64,000 nucleotides of DNA from Streptomyces sp. SID13726 (GTDB lineage: Bacteria; Actinomycetota; Actinomycetes; Streptomycetales; Streptomycetaceae): the NCBI RefSeq assembly GCF_010548375.1, contig NZ_JAAGLY010000009.1, forward strand, positions 278,794 through 342,793. The letters run 5' to 3'. Shown piece by piece: positions 42,260-50,391 of this stretch; positions within the stretch are counted from its first letter, which is position 1, and each line of letters opens with the position of its first letter. Under the pieces are notes generated by a model. The model searched no databases. It was not told the DNA's origin and saw only the letters and a program-made list of their open reading frames with translations. The position numbers and the translations under genes were made by a program.

Positions 42260-43684
42260 GTGAGCAGCAACAGCGGTGACGTCCGGCTCTGGGGCGGTCG
42301 TTTCGCCGACGGTCCCGCCGAGGCCCTGGCCAAGCTGTCCGCGTCCGTCCACTTCGACTGGCGGCTCGCCCCCTACGACATCGCCGGTTCGCGTGCCCAC
42401 GCGCGCGTGCTGCACAAGGCGGGGCTGCTGACCGAGGACGAGCTCCAGCGGATGATCGCCGGACTCGACGAACTCGAGGCCGCGGTGGCATCCGGCGAGT
42501 TCGTGGGCACCATCGCCGACGAGGACGTCCACACCGCCCTGGAGCGCGGTCTCCTGGAGCGCCTCGGCCCGGACCTCGGCGGCAAGCTCCGCGCCGGCCG
42601 CTCCCGCAACGACCAGGTGGCGACCCTCTTCCGCATGTACCTCCGGGACCACGCCCGCACGGTCGGCGGCCTGATCGCCGAGCTCCAGGACGCCCTGATC
42701 GGCCTGGCGGAGGCCCACCCGGACGTGGCGATGCCCGGCCGCACCCACCTCCAGCACGCCCAGCCGGTCCTGTTCGCGCACCACGTCCTGGCCCACGTCC
42801 AGTCCCTGTCCCGGGACGCGGAGCGGCTGCGCCAGTGGGACGAGCGCACGGCCGTGTCGCCGTACGGCTCGGGTGCCCTGGCCGGTTCCTCCCTCGGCCT
42901 CGACCCGGAGGCGGTGGCGAAGGACCTCGGCTTCGAGCACGGAAGCGTCGGCAACTCCATCGACGGCACGGCCTCCCGTGACTTCGTCGCGGAGTTCGCC
43001 TTCATCACCGCGATGATCGGCGTGAACCTCTCCCGGATCGCCGAGGAGGTCATCATCTGGAACACGAAGGAGTTCTCCTTCGTGACCCTGCACGACGCGT
43101 TCTCCACGGGCTCGTCGATCATGCCCCAGAAGAAGAACCCGGACATCGCGGAGCTGGCGCGCGGCAAGAGCGGCCGCCTCATCGGCAACCTGACCGGCCT
43201 GATGGCGACCCTCAAGGCCCTCCCGCTGGCGTACAACCGTGACCTCCAGGAGGACAAGGAGCCGGTCTTCGACTCCATCGACCAGCTGGAGGTCCTGCTC
43301 CCCGCCTTCACCGGCATGATGGCCACCCTCACCGTCCACCGCGACCGCATGGAGGAACTGGCCCCGGCCGGCTTCTCCCTCGCCACCGACATCGCCGAGT
43401 GGCTGGTCAAGCAGGGCGTGCCCTTCCGCGTCGCCCACGAGGTCGCCGGCGAATGCGTCAAGGCGGCCGAGGCCGAGGGCAAGGAACTGGACGAACTGAC
43501 GGACGACCAGTTCGCCAAGATCTCGGCCCACCTGACCCCGGAGGTCCGCACGGTCCTGAACGTCCCCGGCGCCCTGGCATCCCGCAACGGCAGGGGCGGC
43601 ACGGCCCCGAGCGCGGTGGCCGTACAGCTGGCGGAAGTGAAGGCGGACCTGGCAGCTCAACACCGCTGGGCAGAACGCCGCTAG
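42260..43684 (+). CDS. argH: Argininosuccinate lyase
   Basis: A 474-residue fumarase/aspartase-superfamily enzyme cleaving argininosuccinate to arginine and fumarate. LWGGRFADGPAEALAKLSAS opens the protein, RSRNDQVATLFRMYLRD and GRTHLQHAQP are substrate loops, and GSSIMPQKKNPD is the signature with the catalytic Ser. GTG 42260 follows GAGGAGCAACGCA. argG is not in the window. The TAG stop merges with dispersed repeat copy 3. Confidence 0.97.
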   Translation: MSSNSGDVRLWGGRFADGPAEALAKLSASVHFDWRLAPYDIAGSRAHARVLHKAGLLTEDELQRMIAGLDELEAAVASGEFVGTIADEDVHTALERGLLERLGPDLGGKLRAGRSRNDQVATLFRMYLRDHARTVGGLIAELQDALIGLAEAHPDVAMPGRTHLQHAQPVLFAHHVLAHVQSLSRDAERLRQWDERTAVSPYGSGALAGSSLGLDPEAVAKDLGFEHGSVGNSIDGTASRDFVAEFAFITAMIGVNLSRIAEEVIIWNTKEFSFVTLHDAFSTGSSIMPQKKNPDIAELARGKSGRLIGNLTGLMATLKALPLAYNRDLQEDKEPVFDSIDQLEVLLPAFTGMMATLTVHRDRMEELAPAGFSLATDIAEWLVKQGVPFRVAHEVAGECVKAAEAEGKELDELTDDQFAKISAHLTPEVRTVLNVPGALASRNGRGGTAPSAVAVQLAEVKADLAAQHRWAERR

Positions 43685-43710
43685 GGGCGCGGGGAACTGC
43701 GCGACAAGCC
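43684..43710 (+). repeat. Dispersed hairpin repeat, copy 3
   Basis: GGGGCGCGGGGAACTGCGCG then ACAAGCC. The first G is the last base of the argH stop codon. It can form the GGAA-loop hairpin and probably terminates argH transcription. Confidence 0.8.
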
Positions 43711-43757
43711 ACGACGCACCCGCACCCGCCGACGCACCGCACAACCCACCCCCTGAA

Positions 43758-43798
43758 GCGAAGGGCATCCCGAGTTACGTTGTCGGCATGCCCTTCGC
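43758..43798 (+). promoter_or_regulatory. 11-bp perfect inverted repeat around the aldo/keto reductase start
   Basis: GCGAAGGGCAT (43758-43768) and ATGCCCTTCGC (43788-43798) are exact complements, and the right arm begins at the ATG. Between them lies TACGTT (43776-43781), a -10 box 6 bp from the ATG, implying a leaderless mRNA. The repeat is therefore a likely DNA operator, since the left arm would lie upstream of the transcription start. Confidence 0.55.
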
Positions 43799-44759
43799 CC
43801 GCCTCACCACAGCGACCACCCCCACCGCCCACATCGGCCTAGGCCTCGCCGCGGTGGGCCGCCCCGGCTACATCAACCTCGGCCGAGACGAGGACCTGGG
43901 AGACGACCGGAGCGTCGAGACGCTACGAGCCCGCACCCACGAACTCCTCGACGCCGCCTACGCCCAAGGCGTCCGCTACTTCGACGTGGCCCGCTCCTAC
44001 GGCCGCTCCGAGGAGTTCCTCGCCGACTGGCTCGACAGGAACCCCGGCCGAAACGACGTCGTCATCGGCAGCAAGTGGGGCTACACCTACACCGCCGGCT
44101 GGTCCACCGATGCTGAGAAGCACGAGGTCAAGGACCACAGCGTCCAGACGTACGACCGTCAGCGCGCCGAATCCGCGGAACTGCTGCGCGACCGCCTCGA
44201 CCTCTACCAGATCCACTCGGTGACCCCGGACAGCCCCGCCCTCACCGACAAGGAACTCCACGCGAGGCTCGCGGAAGCGGCCGCCCAGGGCGTCACCGTC
44301 GGCTTCTCCACCAGTGGCCCCGCCCAGGCCGACGCCATCCGTGCCGCACTGGAGGTGACCGTCGACGGCGAGCCCGTCTTCCGTACCGTCCAGTCGACGT
44401 ACAACGCCCTGGAGACCTCCGCGGGACCCGCTCTCGCCGAGGCCCACGACGCCGGTCTCACGGTGATCGTCAAGGAGGGCATGGCCAACGGCAGGCTCGC
44501 CGACGCGCACGCCCCGGACGCGCTGAAGGCCGTAGCGGCAGAGACGTCCCTCGGCTGTGACGCCGTGGCCCTCGCGCTCGTCCTCCGTCAGCCGTGGGTG
44601 GGAGTGGTCCTCTCCGGAGCCGCCACCACCAACCAGCTCGCCTCCAACCTGCACGCGGCCGTCGTGGACCTGACCGACGGGCACCTGTCCCGGCTCGCCG
44701 AACTGGCCGAGGAACCGCGGACGTACTGGCAGCGGCGCGGGCAGCTGCCCTGGCACTGA
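43788..44759 (+). CDS. Aldo/keto reductase family oxidoreductase
   Basis: A 323-residue (alpha/beta)8-barrel enzyme using NADPH. VRYFDVARSYGRSEEFLADWL holds the active-site Asp and Tyr; K94-type Lys in IGSKWGY; LYQIHSVTPDSP takes the position of the catalytic His. The usual Rossmann-free NADP site is around FRTVQSTYNALE and VLSGAATTNQLASN. Members of this branch resemble pyridoxal/L-galactose dehydrogenase-type AKRs; the substrate is unknown. No Shine-Dalgarno; probably leaderless, with an inverted repeat spanning the start. Confidence 0.85.
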   Translation: MPFARLTTATTPTAHIGLGLAAVGRPGYINLGRDEDLGDDRSVETLRARTHELLDAAYAQGVRYFDVARSYGRSEEFLADWLDRNPGRNDVVIGSKWGYTYTAGWSTDAEKHEVKDHSVQTYDRQRAESAELLRDRLDLYQIHSVTPDSPALTDKELHARLAEAAAQGVTVGFSTSGPAQADAIRAALEVTVDGEPVFRTVQSTYNALETSAGPALAEAHDAGLTVIVKEGMANGRLADAHAPDALKAVAAETSLGCDAVALALVLRQPWVGVVLSGAATTNQLASNLHAAVVDLTDGHLSRLAELAEEPRTYWQRRGQLPWH

Positions 44760-44785
44760 CGGAGACCTCCGCCGAGCGGTCATAG

Positions 44786-44845
44786 ATGAGACGCCCATGC
44801 TCATGGTGAGACATCAATGTCTCACATGGGTTATGGTTGTCTCAT
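44786..44845 (+). promoter_or_regulatory. Nested TetR-type operators and promoter of the TetR-MFS operon
   Basis: GTGAGACAT (44806-44814), CA, ATGTCTCAC (44817-44825) form a perfect 20-bp palindrome. An outer pair, ATGAGAC (44786-44792) and GTCTCAT (44839-44845), repeats the same half-site, the latter overlapping the ATG. TATGGT (44832-44837) lies 6 bp before the ATG, with GAGACA (44808-44813) 18 bp further upstream, so the operator overlaps the -35. Autoregulation by the encoded TetR protein is likely. Confidence 0.75.
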
Positions 44846-45395
44846 GGCTGTCGACCGTGACCAAGTGCTGCGCAGTGCCGCGGCCCTGCTGACCCGCAGA
44901 TCCACCGCGACCATGGACGAGGTCGCGAAGGCCGCCGGGATCAGCAGGGCCACGCTGCACCGCCACTTCGCCGGGCGTGACGCGCTCGTCCGGGCGCTGG
45001 AGGCGCTCGGCATCGAGGAGTGCGAGGCCGCGCTCGCCGCCGCCCGGCTGGACGACGGGCCCGCGGGCGACGCCGTACGGCGTCTGGTGCGCGAGATCGA
45101 GCCCGCGGCCGGTCTCCTCGCCTTCCTCTACACCGAGAACCAGCTGTTCGAGGGCGAGGAGCTCAACGACGGCTGGAGCCGGATCGACGCGCGGATCTCC
45201 GCGCTGTTCCGGCGCGGACAGGACAGCGGCGAGTTCCGCATCGACCTGACGCCCGCCTGGCTCACCGAGGCCCTGTTCGGCCTGCTCGCCTCCGCCGCCT
45301 GGATGGTGCAGAGCGGCAAGGGCGCGCCCAAGGACTTCCACCACATGACCGTCGAGCTGCTGCTCGGCGGTGCTCTACGGAGAGAGGGATCATGA
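44844..45395 (+). CDS. TetR/AcrR-family repressor
   Basis: A 183-residue regulator. N-terminal HTH ~5-50 (LRSAAALLTRRSTATMDEVA, AGISRATLHRHFAGRDALV); the rest is a helical ligand-binding domain with a possible aromatic/acidic pocket (LYTENQLFEGEELNDGWSR). ATG 44844 is preferred to an upstream one at 44817, which would put translated codons inside the operator. Overlaps the MFS gene by ATGA; it probably represses this exporter until a substrate binds. Confidence 0.9.
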   Translation: MAVDRDQVLRSAAALLTRRSTATMDEVAKAAGISRATLHRHFAGRDALVRALEALGIEECEAALAAARLDDGPAGDAVRRLVREIEPAAGLLAFLYTENQLFEGEELNDGWSRIDARISALFRRGQDSGEFRIDLTPAWLTEALFGLLASAAWMVQSGKGAPKDFHHMTVELLLGGALRREGS

Positions 45396-46909
45396 CCAGC
45401 ACCCTGCGGCCGGCGACCACGACCGAGGCGGTGAAGCGCCCCGGACGGTGGCTCGCGCTGTCCGTCCTCGTGCTCGCCGTGCTGCTGGTGGCCGTCGACG
45501 CGACCGTCCTCGGTCTCGCGACCCCGTACATCAGCGAGGACCTGAAGCCGACCGGCACCCAGCTCCTGTGGATCGGCGACGTCTACTCGTTCGTCATCGC
45601 GGGCCTGCTGGTGTCGATGGGCAGCCTCGGCGACCGCATCGGCCGCAAGCGGATCCTGCTCGTCGGCGCGACGGCTTTCGGGGCCGTCTCGGTCCTCAAC
45701 GCCTATGCCACGTCACCGGAGTTGATGATCCTGGCCCGGGCCCTGCTCGGCGTCGCCGGTGCGACCCTGATGCCGGCCACCCTGGCCCTGATCCGCAACC
45801 TCTTCCACGACTCGCGCGAACGCAGCCTCGCCGTCGGCATCTGGGGCGCCACGGCCTCCGCGGGCACGGCGGTCGGTCCGATCGTCGGCGGGTTCCTGCT
45901 CGAACACTTCTGGTGGGGCTCGGTCTTCCTGATCAACCTGCCCGTGATGGCGGTCCTCGTCCTCGTCGGCATCAAGCTGCTGCCCGAGTCACGCACCCCG
46001 AACCCGGGCCCCTGGGACATGATCAGCGTCGTCCTGTCCCTGGTCGGCATGATCGGTGTGGTCTACGCCGTCAAGGAAGCCGCCTCGCACGGCATCACCT
46101 GGGAGCCGCTCGCCGTGGGCCTCTTGGGCGCGGCTGCCCTGTACGCTTTCGTGCGCCGCCAACTCACGCTCCCCGCACCCCTCCTGGACATGCGCCTCTT
46201 CCGCAACCGCGGCTTCAGCGGCGCCGTCCTCGCCGACCTCCTGACCATCCTCGGCCTCTCCGGCCTGGTCTTCTTCCTCTCTCAGTACCTTCAACTGGTC
46301 CAGGGCAGGCGCCCGTTGGAAGCGGGCCTGGCCGAACTCCCGGCGGCCGTGGGCGCGGTGGCGGCGGGCCTGGTCGCGGGCACGTTCGCCCGCCGCTACT
46401 CGGTACGCGCGGTCGTCTCCGGCGGCCTCGCGGCGATCGGCCTGGCCCTGGCCTCCCTGACCGTGATCGACCAGTCCACGGGCTACCCCCTGCTGGGCGC
46501 CGCCCTCCTGATGGTCGGCGTGGGCGCCGGCTTCTCCTTCACGGTGACGGCCGACGTGATCCTGTCCTCCGTACCGAAGGAGCAGGCGGGCTCGGCATCG
46601 GCGGTCTCGGAGACGGCGTACGAACTGGGCGCGGCCCTGGGCATCGCGGTCCTCGGCTCGATCGTGACGGGTGTGTACCGGGGCTTCGCGGCTCCCGCAG
46701 GTACCCCGGAGGGCGCACACGAGTCGCTGGGCGGTGCGGTGGAAGCAGCGTCCCGGATGCCGTCGAACACGGCTCAGGACCTACTGGCGTCAGCCCGGGA
46801 AGCCTTTGTGGACGGCCTGACCATCGCCGCGGGCGCGGGAGCAGCGGTCCTGCTCGCAACAGCGGTGGCAGCCTGGTTCATGCTGAAGAACCAACGGTTG
46901 GGTTCTTAG
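45392..46909 (+). CDS. MFS drug exporter, DHA2 (14-TM) family
   Basis: A 505-residue transporter with about 14 TM segments. Motif D1 VAVDATVLGLATPYI in TM1, motif A GSLGDRIGRKRI between TM2 and TM3, motif C-like GATASAGTAVGPIVGGFLL in TM5 mark a proton-coupled drug antiporter of the EmrB/QacA/LfrA type. Substrate unknown. It is coupled to the TetR gene and ends in dispersed repeat copy 4. Confidence 0.92.
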   Translation: MTSTLRPATTTEAVKRPGRWLALSVLVLAVLLVAVDATVLGLATPYISEDLKPTGTQLLWIGDVYSFVIAGLLVSMGSLGDRIGRKRILLVGATAFGAVSVLNAYATSPELMILARALLGVAGATLMPATLALIRNLFHDSRERSLAVGIWGATASAGTAVGPIVGGFLLEHFWWGSVFLINLPVMAVLVLVGIKLLPESRTPNPGPWDMISVVLSLVGMIGVVYAVKEAASHGITWEPLAVGLLGAAALYAFVRRQLTLPAPLLDMRLFRNRGFSGAVLADLLTILGLSGLVFFLSQYLQLVQGRRPLEAGLAELPAAVGAVAAGLVAGTFARRYSVRAVVSGGLAAIGLALASLTVIDQSTGYPLLGAALLMVGVGAGFSFTVTADVILSSVPKEQAGSASAVSETAYELGAALGIAVLGSIVTGVYRGFAAPAGTPEGAHESLGGAVEAASRMPSNTAQDLLASAREAFVDGLTIAAGAGAAVLLATAVAAWFMLKNQRLGS

Positions 46910-46935
46910 GGGCGCGGGGAACCGCGCGAGAAGCC
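46909..46935 (+). repeat. Dispersed hairpin repeat, copy 4
   Basis: GGGGCGCGGGGAACCGCGCG then AGAAGCC, beginning at the last base of the MFS stop codon, in the 55-bp convergent gap before plsC. Perfect GCGCGG/CCGCGC stem with GGAA loop. Confidence 0.8.
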
Positions 46936-46964
46936 CCCCGCACCCGCACCCGACGACGAACCGG

Positions 46965-47636
46965 CTACGCGGCCTTCGCCTTGGTCGCATACATGTCCAC
47001 GTACTCCTGCCCGGACAACCGCATGACCTCGGTCATCACAGAGTCCGTGACAGCCCGCAGCACATACCGATCCCGGTCCATGCCGTCGTAGCGGGAGAAC
47101 TCCATCGCCTCACCGAACCGAACCGTCACCCGCCCGGGCCGCGGCATCCCCGCCCCACCCGGCTGCAACTTGTCCGTACCGATCATGGCGAAGGGGACCA
47201 CGGGCGCGCCCGTCATCAGGGTCAGGCGGGCGATGCCGGTCCGTCCCCGGTACAGCCGCCCGTCGGGCGACCGTGTGCCCTCGGGGTAGATCCCGAAGAC
47301 CTTGCCCTCTTCGAGGACCCGCCGCCCGGTCATCAGCGCGGCCACACCACCACGGCCGCCGTCCCGGTCCACCGGGATCATGCCGACGCCGGTGAAGAAC
47401 CAGGCCATGAGCCTGCCCTTGAGGCTCTGCCCGGTGACGTACTCGTCCTTGCCGATGAAGAACACCTGCCGGTCGCACACCAGCGGAAGGATCATCGAGT
47501 CGATGAAGGTCAGGTGGTTGCCGGCCAGGATGACCGGACCGTCGCCCGGGATGTGCTCCGCGCCCTCCACCTGTGGGCGGAACATCAGGCGCATGATCGG
47601 TCCGAGCACTGCCTTGATGAGCGCGAAGCGGGACAA
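46965..47636 (-). CDS. 1-acyl-sn-glycerol-3-phosphate acyltransferase (PlsC-like)
   Basis: A 223-residue membrane-associated acyltransferase. HX4D motif NHLTFIDS, then FPEGT-type YPEGTRSPDGRLYRGRTG and VVPFAMIGTDKL, all canonical. It transfers an acyl group to lysophosphatidate in phospholipid synthesis. I chose TTG 47636 because GGAGGG lies 5 bp upstream and the protein then begins SRFALIKAVLGPIMRLMFRP as in relatives; an in-frame ATG at 47699 would add 21 residues. Convergent with the MFS gene. Confidence 0.85.
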   Translation of the reverse strand: MSRFALIKAVLGPIMRLMFRPQVEGAEHIPGDGPVILAGNHLTFIDSMILPLVCDRQVFFIGKDEYVTGQSLKGRLMAWFFTGVGMIPVDRDGGRGGVAALMTGRRVLEEGKVFGIYPEGTRSPDGRLYRGRTGIARLTLMTGAPVVPFAMIGTDKLQPGGAGMPRPGRVTVRFGEAMEFSRYDGMDRDRYVLRAVTDSVMTEVMRLSGQEYVDMYATKAKAA

Positions 47637-48007
47637 CGGGCCCTCCGGTGTCAAGAGAACGGCCAGGGAAACTGTATGAGTCTGTGCAGGTGAGGACATT
47701 ACTCGCGCGCCGGGGGATCGTGCACATCGAGTACCCGGGGTTCACCGAGGTCTTACGCACTGTTGACGCTCGTTTACCTGCGGCGGGTCCGCGTCGCACC
47801 CCGGAAACCTGAGCGGAACGATGTGACAGACGCCTCGAAACAGCGCCTACCCCGGCTCATCGCCCCGAAGCCGACGAGTCGTCAGACATCTGTTCCCATA
47901 CGACATCCCGCGTCACCCGCGTGTTCCGTCGGAGGTCTCCCGTCCGTCATGGACACGCACCTACGATCAGCCCGCATCGAAGAGGCGACGGCAGGAGAGG
48001 GGTCCAC
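47637..48007. promoter_or_regulatory. 371-bp divergent region, with PHO-box-like array at 47740-47783
   Basis: Four 11-bp units lie in tandem: GTTCACCGAGG, TCTTACGCACT, GTTGACGCTCG and TTTACCTGCGG. The first matches the PhoP direct-repeat unit well and the others partly. Phosphate control of glpQ-type genes in Streptomyces is established (glpQ1, PhoP). TACGAT at 47962-47967 could be a -10 for glpQ. No other feature seen in this stretch. Confidence 0.5.
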
Positions 48008-49174
48008 ATGGGATCGCAGGACGAGCAGACGGACGGCACCGGACGACGGGCGCTCCTCGGAGCCGCGGTGTTCGGCGCCGGGGGAGCGGTCCTGGGCCTC
48101 TCCGGTACGGCGAGAGCGGCCGGGTCGGCGGGGCACGGACACGGCGGCGGGCTGAAGAGCCTGCCCGTGCCGACGATCATCGGCCACCGGGGTGCCAGCG
48201 GCTACCGCCCCGAGCACACCTTCGGCTCCTACCAGCTCGCCCTCGACCTGGGCGCCGACATCGTCGAGGCCGGTGACCTCGTCCCCACCAGGGACGGCCA
48301 CATCGTCTGCCGGCACGAGCCGGAGATCGGCGGCACCACGGACGTCGCCGACCACAAGGAGTTCGCCGACCGTAAGAAGACCAAGCTGCTCGACGGGGTC
48401 TCCACCACCGGCTGGTTCACCGAGGACTTCACGCTCGCCGAGCTCAAGACGCTCCGCGCGATCGAGCGCATCCCGGCCAACCGCCCGCACAACACGCTCT
48501 ACGACGGCCGCTGGGAGATCCCCACCTTCGAGGAGGTCCTGAAGTGGCAGGACGAGCAGACCCGCAAGCGCGGCAAGCAGGTCTGGATCTACCCCGAGAC
48601 CAAGCACCCCACCTACTTCCGCAAGCTCGGCCTCGGCCTTGAGGAGCGGGTCGCGAAGCTGCTGCACAAGCACGGCAAGGACAAGCGGAACTCCCCGGTC
48701 ATCCTCCAGTCCTTCGAGCCGACCAGCATCCAGCGCCTGAACAAGCTGGTCGACAACCCCCTGGTCGTGCTGCTGTCCGCCGCGAACACCCGCCCCTGGG
48801 ACTTCGTCGAGACCGGCGACCCGCGCACCGTCGCCGACCTGATCACCCCCAAGGGCCTCAGGGAGATCGCCGGCTACGCCCAGGGCATCGGCCCGACGCT
48901 CGACCTGGTCATCACCAAGAAGGCCGACGGCAGCCTCGACAAGGAGACGACCCTGGTCGCCGACGCGCACAAGGTGGGCCTGATCCTCCACCCGTACACC
49001 ATGCGCAACGAGAACCCCTTCCTGCCGCTGGAGTACCGCAAGGGCACGGACGCGGACGCCTACGGGGACGCCTTCGGCGCCTTCAAGAGGTACTTCGCCA
49101 CCGGCATCGACGGCGTCTTCACCGACAACGCGGACACCGGCGTCCTCGCCCGCGCGGACTTCGCCAACGGCTGA
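48008..49174 (+). CDS. glpQ: Tat-exported glycerophosphodiester phosphodiesterase
   Basis: A 388-residue GDPD. A twin-arginine signal (GTGRRALLGAAVFGAGG) precedes the TIM barrel. IIGHRGASGYRPEHTFGSY carries the catalytic His and Arg and a Glu metal ligand; VEAGDLVPTRDGHIVCRHE contains the metal-binding E-x-D and second His. It releases sn-glycerol-3-phosphate from phospholipid head groups outside the cell for carbon and phosphate supply. ATG 48008 follows GGAGAGGGG. The PHO-box-like array upstream supports phosphate regulation. Confidence 0.93.
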   Translation: MGSQDEQTDGTGRRALLGAAVFGAGGAVLGLSGTARAAGSAGHGHGGGLKSLPVPTIIGHRGASGYRPEHTFGSYQLALDLGADIVEAGDLVPTRDGHIVCRHEPEIGGTTDVADHKEFADRKKTKLLDGVSTTGWFTEDFTLAELKTLRAIERIPANRPHNTLYDGRWEIPTFEEVLKWQDEQTRKRGKQVWIYPETKHPTYFRKLGLGLEERVAKLLHKHGKDKRNSPVILQSFEPTSIQRLNKLVDNPLVVLLSAANTRPWDFVETGDPRTVADLITPKGLREIAGYAQGIGPTLDLVITKKADGSLDKETTLVADAHKVGLILHPYTMRNENPFLPLEYRKGTDADAYGDAFGAFKRYFATGIDGVFTDNADTGVLARADFANG

Positions 49175-49228
49175 CCTGTCCGGCTCCGTCAACGGCTGAG
49201 CCGTCCGGCCCCGGATGGGGTGACTTCC

Positions 49229-49260
49229 GGCCGCCCGGGCAACCCAGAGCCCGGGCGGCC
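49229..49260 (+). terminator. Terminator after glpQ
   Basis: GGCCGCCCGGGC (49229-49240) and GCCCGGGCGGCC (49249-49260) make a perfect 12-bp stem with an 8-nt loop, 55 bp beyond the glpQ stop and 15 bp before the sigma-factor gene. Confidence 0.8.
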
Positions 49261-49274
49261 GTGTCGTAGCGCAT

Positions 49275-49781
49275 ATGACGCACGACTTGGTCACCACCCT
49301 GCGCCCGCTGCTCACCGCCGAGGCCTCCGCCGAGGCACATGCCACCGGTACGGAACCGGGCGACCTGGAACAGGCGGTCTGGCTCCGCCTCCTGGAGCAC
49401 CTGGAGACCCAGGGCCCGCCGCTGGACCCGCCCGGCTGGCTCCGCCGCGCGGTCCGCTCCGAGTCCCGCCGCAGCCGTCGTACGACCCGACGCGAGCAGC
49501 CGTACGACACCGAGCCCGCGGCCGACGACGGCCGGACCCCCGAAGAGCTCACCCTGGCCGCGGCCCGCCGCCGGGCCCTGTACGACGCGGTGCGTCGGCT
49601 GCCCGGCCGCTGCCCCTCCCTCATGGCCGCCCTGCTCTCCCCGAGAGACCTCACGTACCGGGAGATCGCGGGTGAGTTGGGTATCTCACAGGGAAGTCTC
49701 GGTCCGGAACGCTCCAGATGTCTCGGTTGTCTTCGCAGATTGCTCACACCGGAGGTTGCGACACGCCGGGCGCGGGGATAG
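49275..49781 (+). CDS. Small sigma-70-family (ECF-like) sigma factor
   Basis: A 168-residue protein with a region 2-like part (~8-70, DLEQAVWLRLLEHLETQGPP, WLRRAVRSESRRSRR) and region 4 (~100-160, RRRALYDAVRRLPGRCPSLM, DLTYREIAGELGISQGSLG). Region 2 is degenerate and region 4 ends with an unusual double Cys (RSRCLGCLRRLL). No anti-sigma gene is next to it. No clear ribosome site before ATG 49275, so the start is less certain. It may act independently of membrane anti-sigma control. Confidence 0.82.
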   Translation: MTHDLVTTLRPLLTAEASAEAHATGTEPGDLEQAVWLRLLEHLETQGPPLDPPGWLRRAVRSESRRSRRTTRREQPYDTEPAADDGRTPEELTLAAARRRALYDAVRRLPGRCPSLMAALLSPRDLTYREIAGELGISQGSLGPERSRCLGCLRRLLTPEVATRRARG

Positions 49782-49826
49782 GAGTGGGGGACAACAGGCG
49801 ATCAGGTGAGCGGGAGGCGTGCGCAC

Positions 49827-50324
49827 ATGGGCATGAGCGTGACCATCTCTGCGGCGGCCGAGCAGGACGCGGAGCAGATCTTCAGGCTGCAGTACCTGTG
49901 CTTCCAGAGTGAGGCGGCGCTGTACGGCAACTACCGCATCGATCCGCTCGTCCAGAGCCTGGACTCGGTCCGTGCGGAGGTGGCCTCGGACTGCGTCTTC
50001 GTCGCCCGCCTGGGCGAGGAGGTGGTTGGCTCGGTCCGCGGCCATGTCACCGAGGACGGCTCGGCCGCCATCGGCAAACTCTGCGTCCACCCCCGCCTCC
50101 AGGGCCACGGAATCGGCGCCCGTCTCCTCCGTGCGGCGGAATCCGCCCTCGCGGGAGAGCGCGGCGCCACCAGCTTCCGCCTCTTCACCGGCCACCGCAG
50201 CGAGGGCAACCTCCGCCTGTACCGCAAGGTCGGCTACCAGACGGTGGGTACCTCGGAGGGCGCGGACGGCGTCCCGATGATCGTCCTGGAGAAGCCGGCG
50301 GGCGCATACGCAGCCACGGCTTGA
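49827..50324 (+). CDS. GNAT-family N-acetyltransferase
   Basis: A 165-residue acetyltransferase. Acetyl-CoA loop VHPRLQGHGIGARLLRAAE and the C-terminal YRKVGYQTVGTSEGADGVPM are typical, as is FVARLGEEVVGSVRGHV. ATG 49827 has GGGAGG 10 bp upstream; GTG 49806 and ATG 49833 are alternatives. Substrate not predictable. Followed by dispersed repeat copy 5. Confidence 0.88.
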   Translation: MGMSVTISAAAEQDAEQIFRLQYLCFQSEAALYGNYRIDPLVQSLDSVRAEVASDCVFVARLGEEVVGSVRGHVTEDGSAAIGKLCVHPRLQGHGIGARLLRAAESALAGERGATSFRLFTGHRSEGNLRLYRKVGYQTVGTSEGADGVPMIVLEKPAGAYAATA

Positions 50325-50335
50325 TCACCCACCCA

Positions 50336-50362
50336 GGGGCGCGGGGAACTGCGCGACCAGCC
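50336..50362 (+). repeat. Dispersed hairpin repeat, copy 5
   Basis: GGGGCGCGGGGAACTGCGCG then ACCAGCC, 12 bp after the acetyltransferase stop and in the convergent gap before the next membrane-protein gene. Same fold as copies 1, 3 and 4. Confidence 0.8.
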
Positions 50363-50391
50363 AAATCCGGCCGGATGCCGCCCGGCAGACC

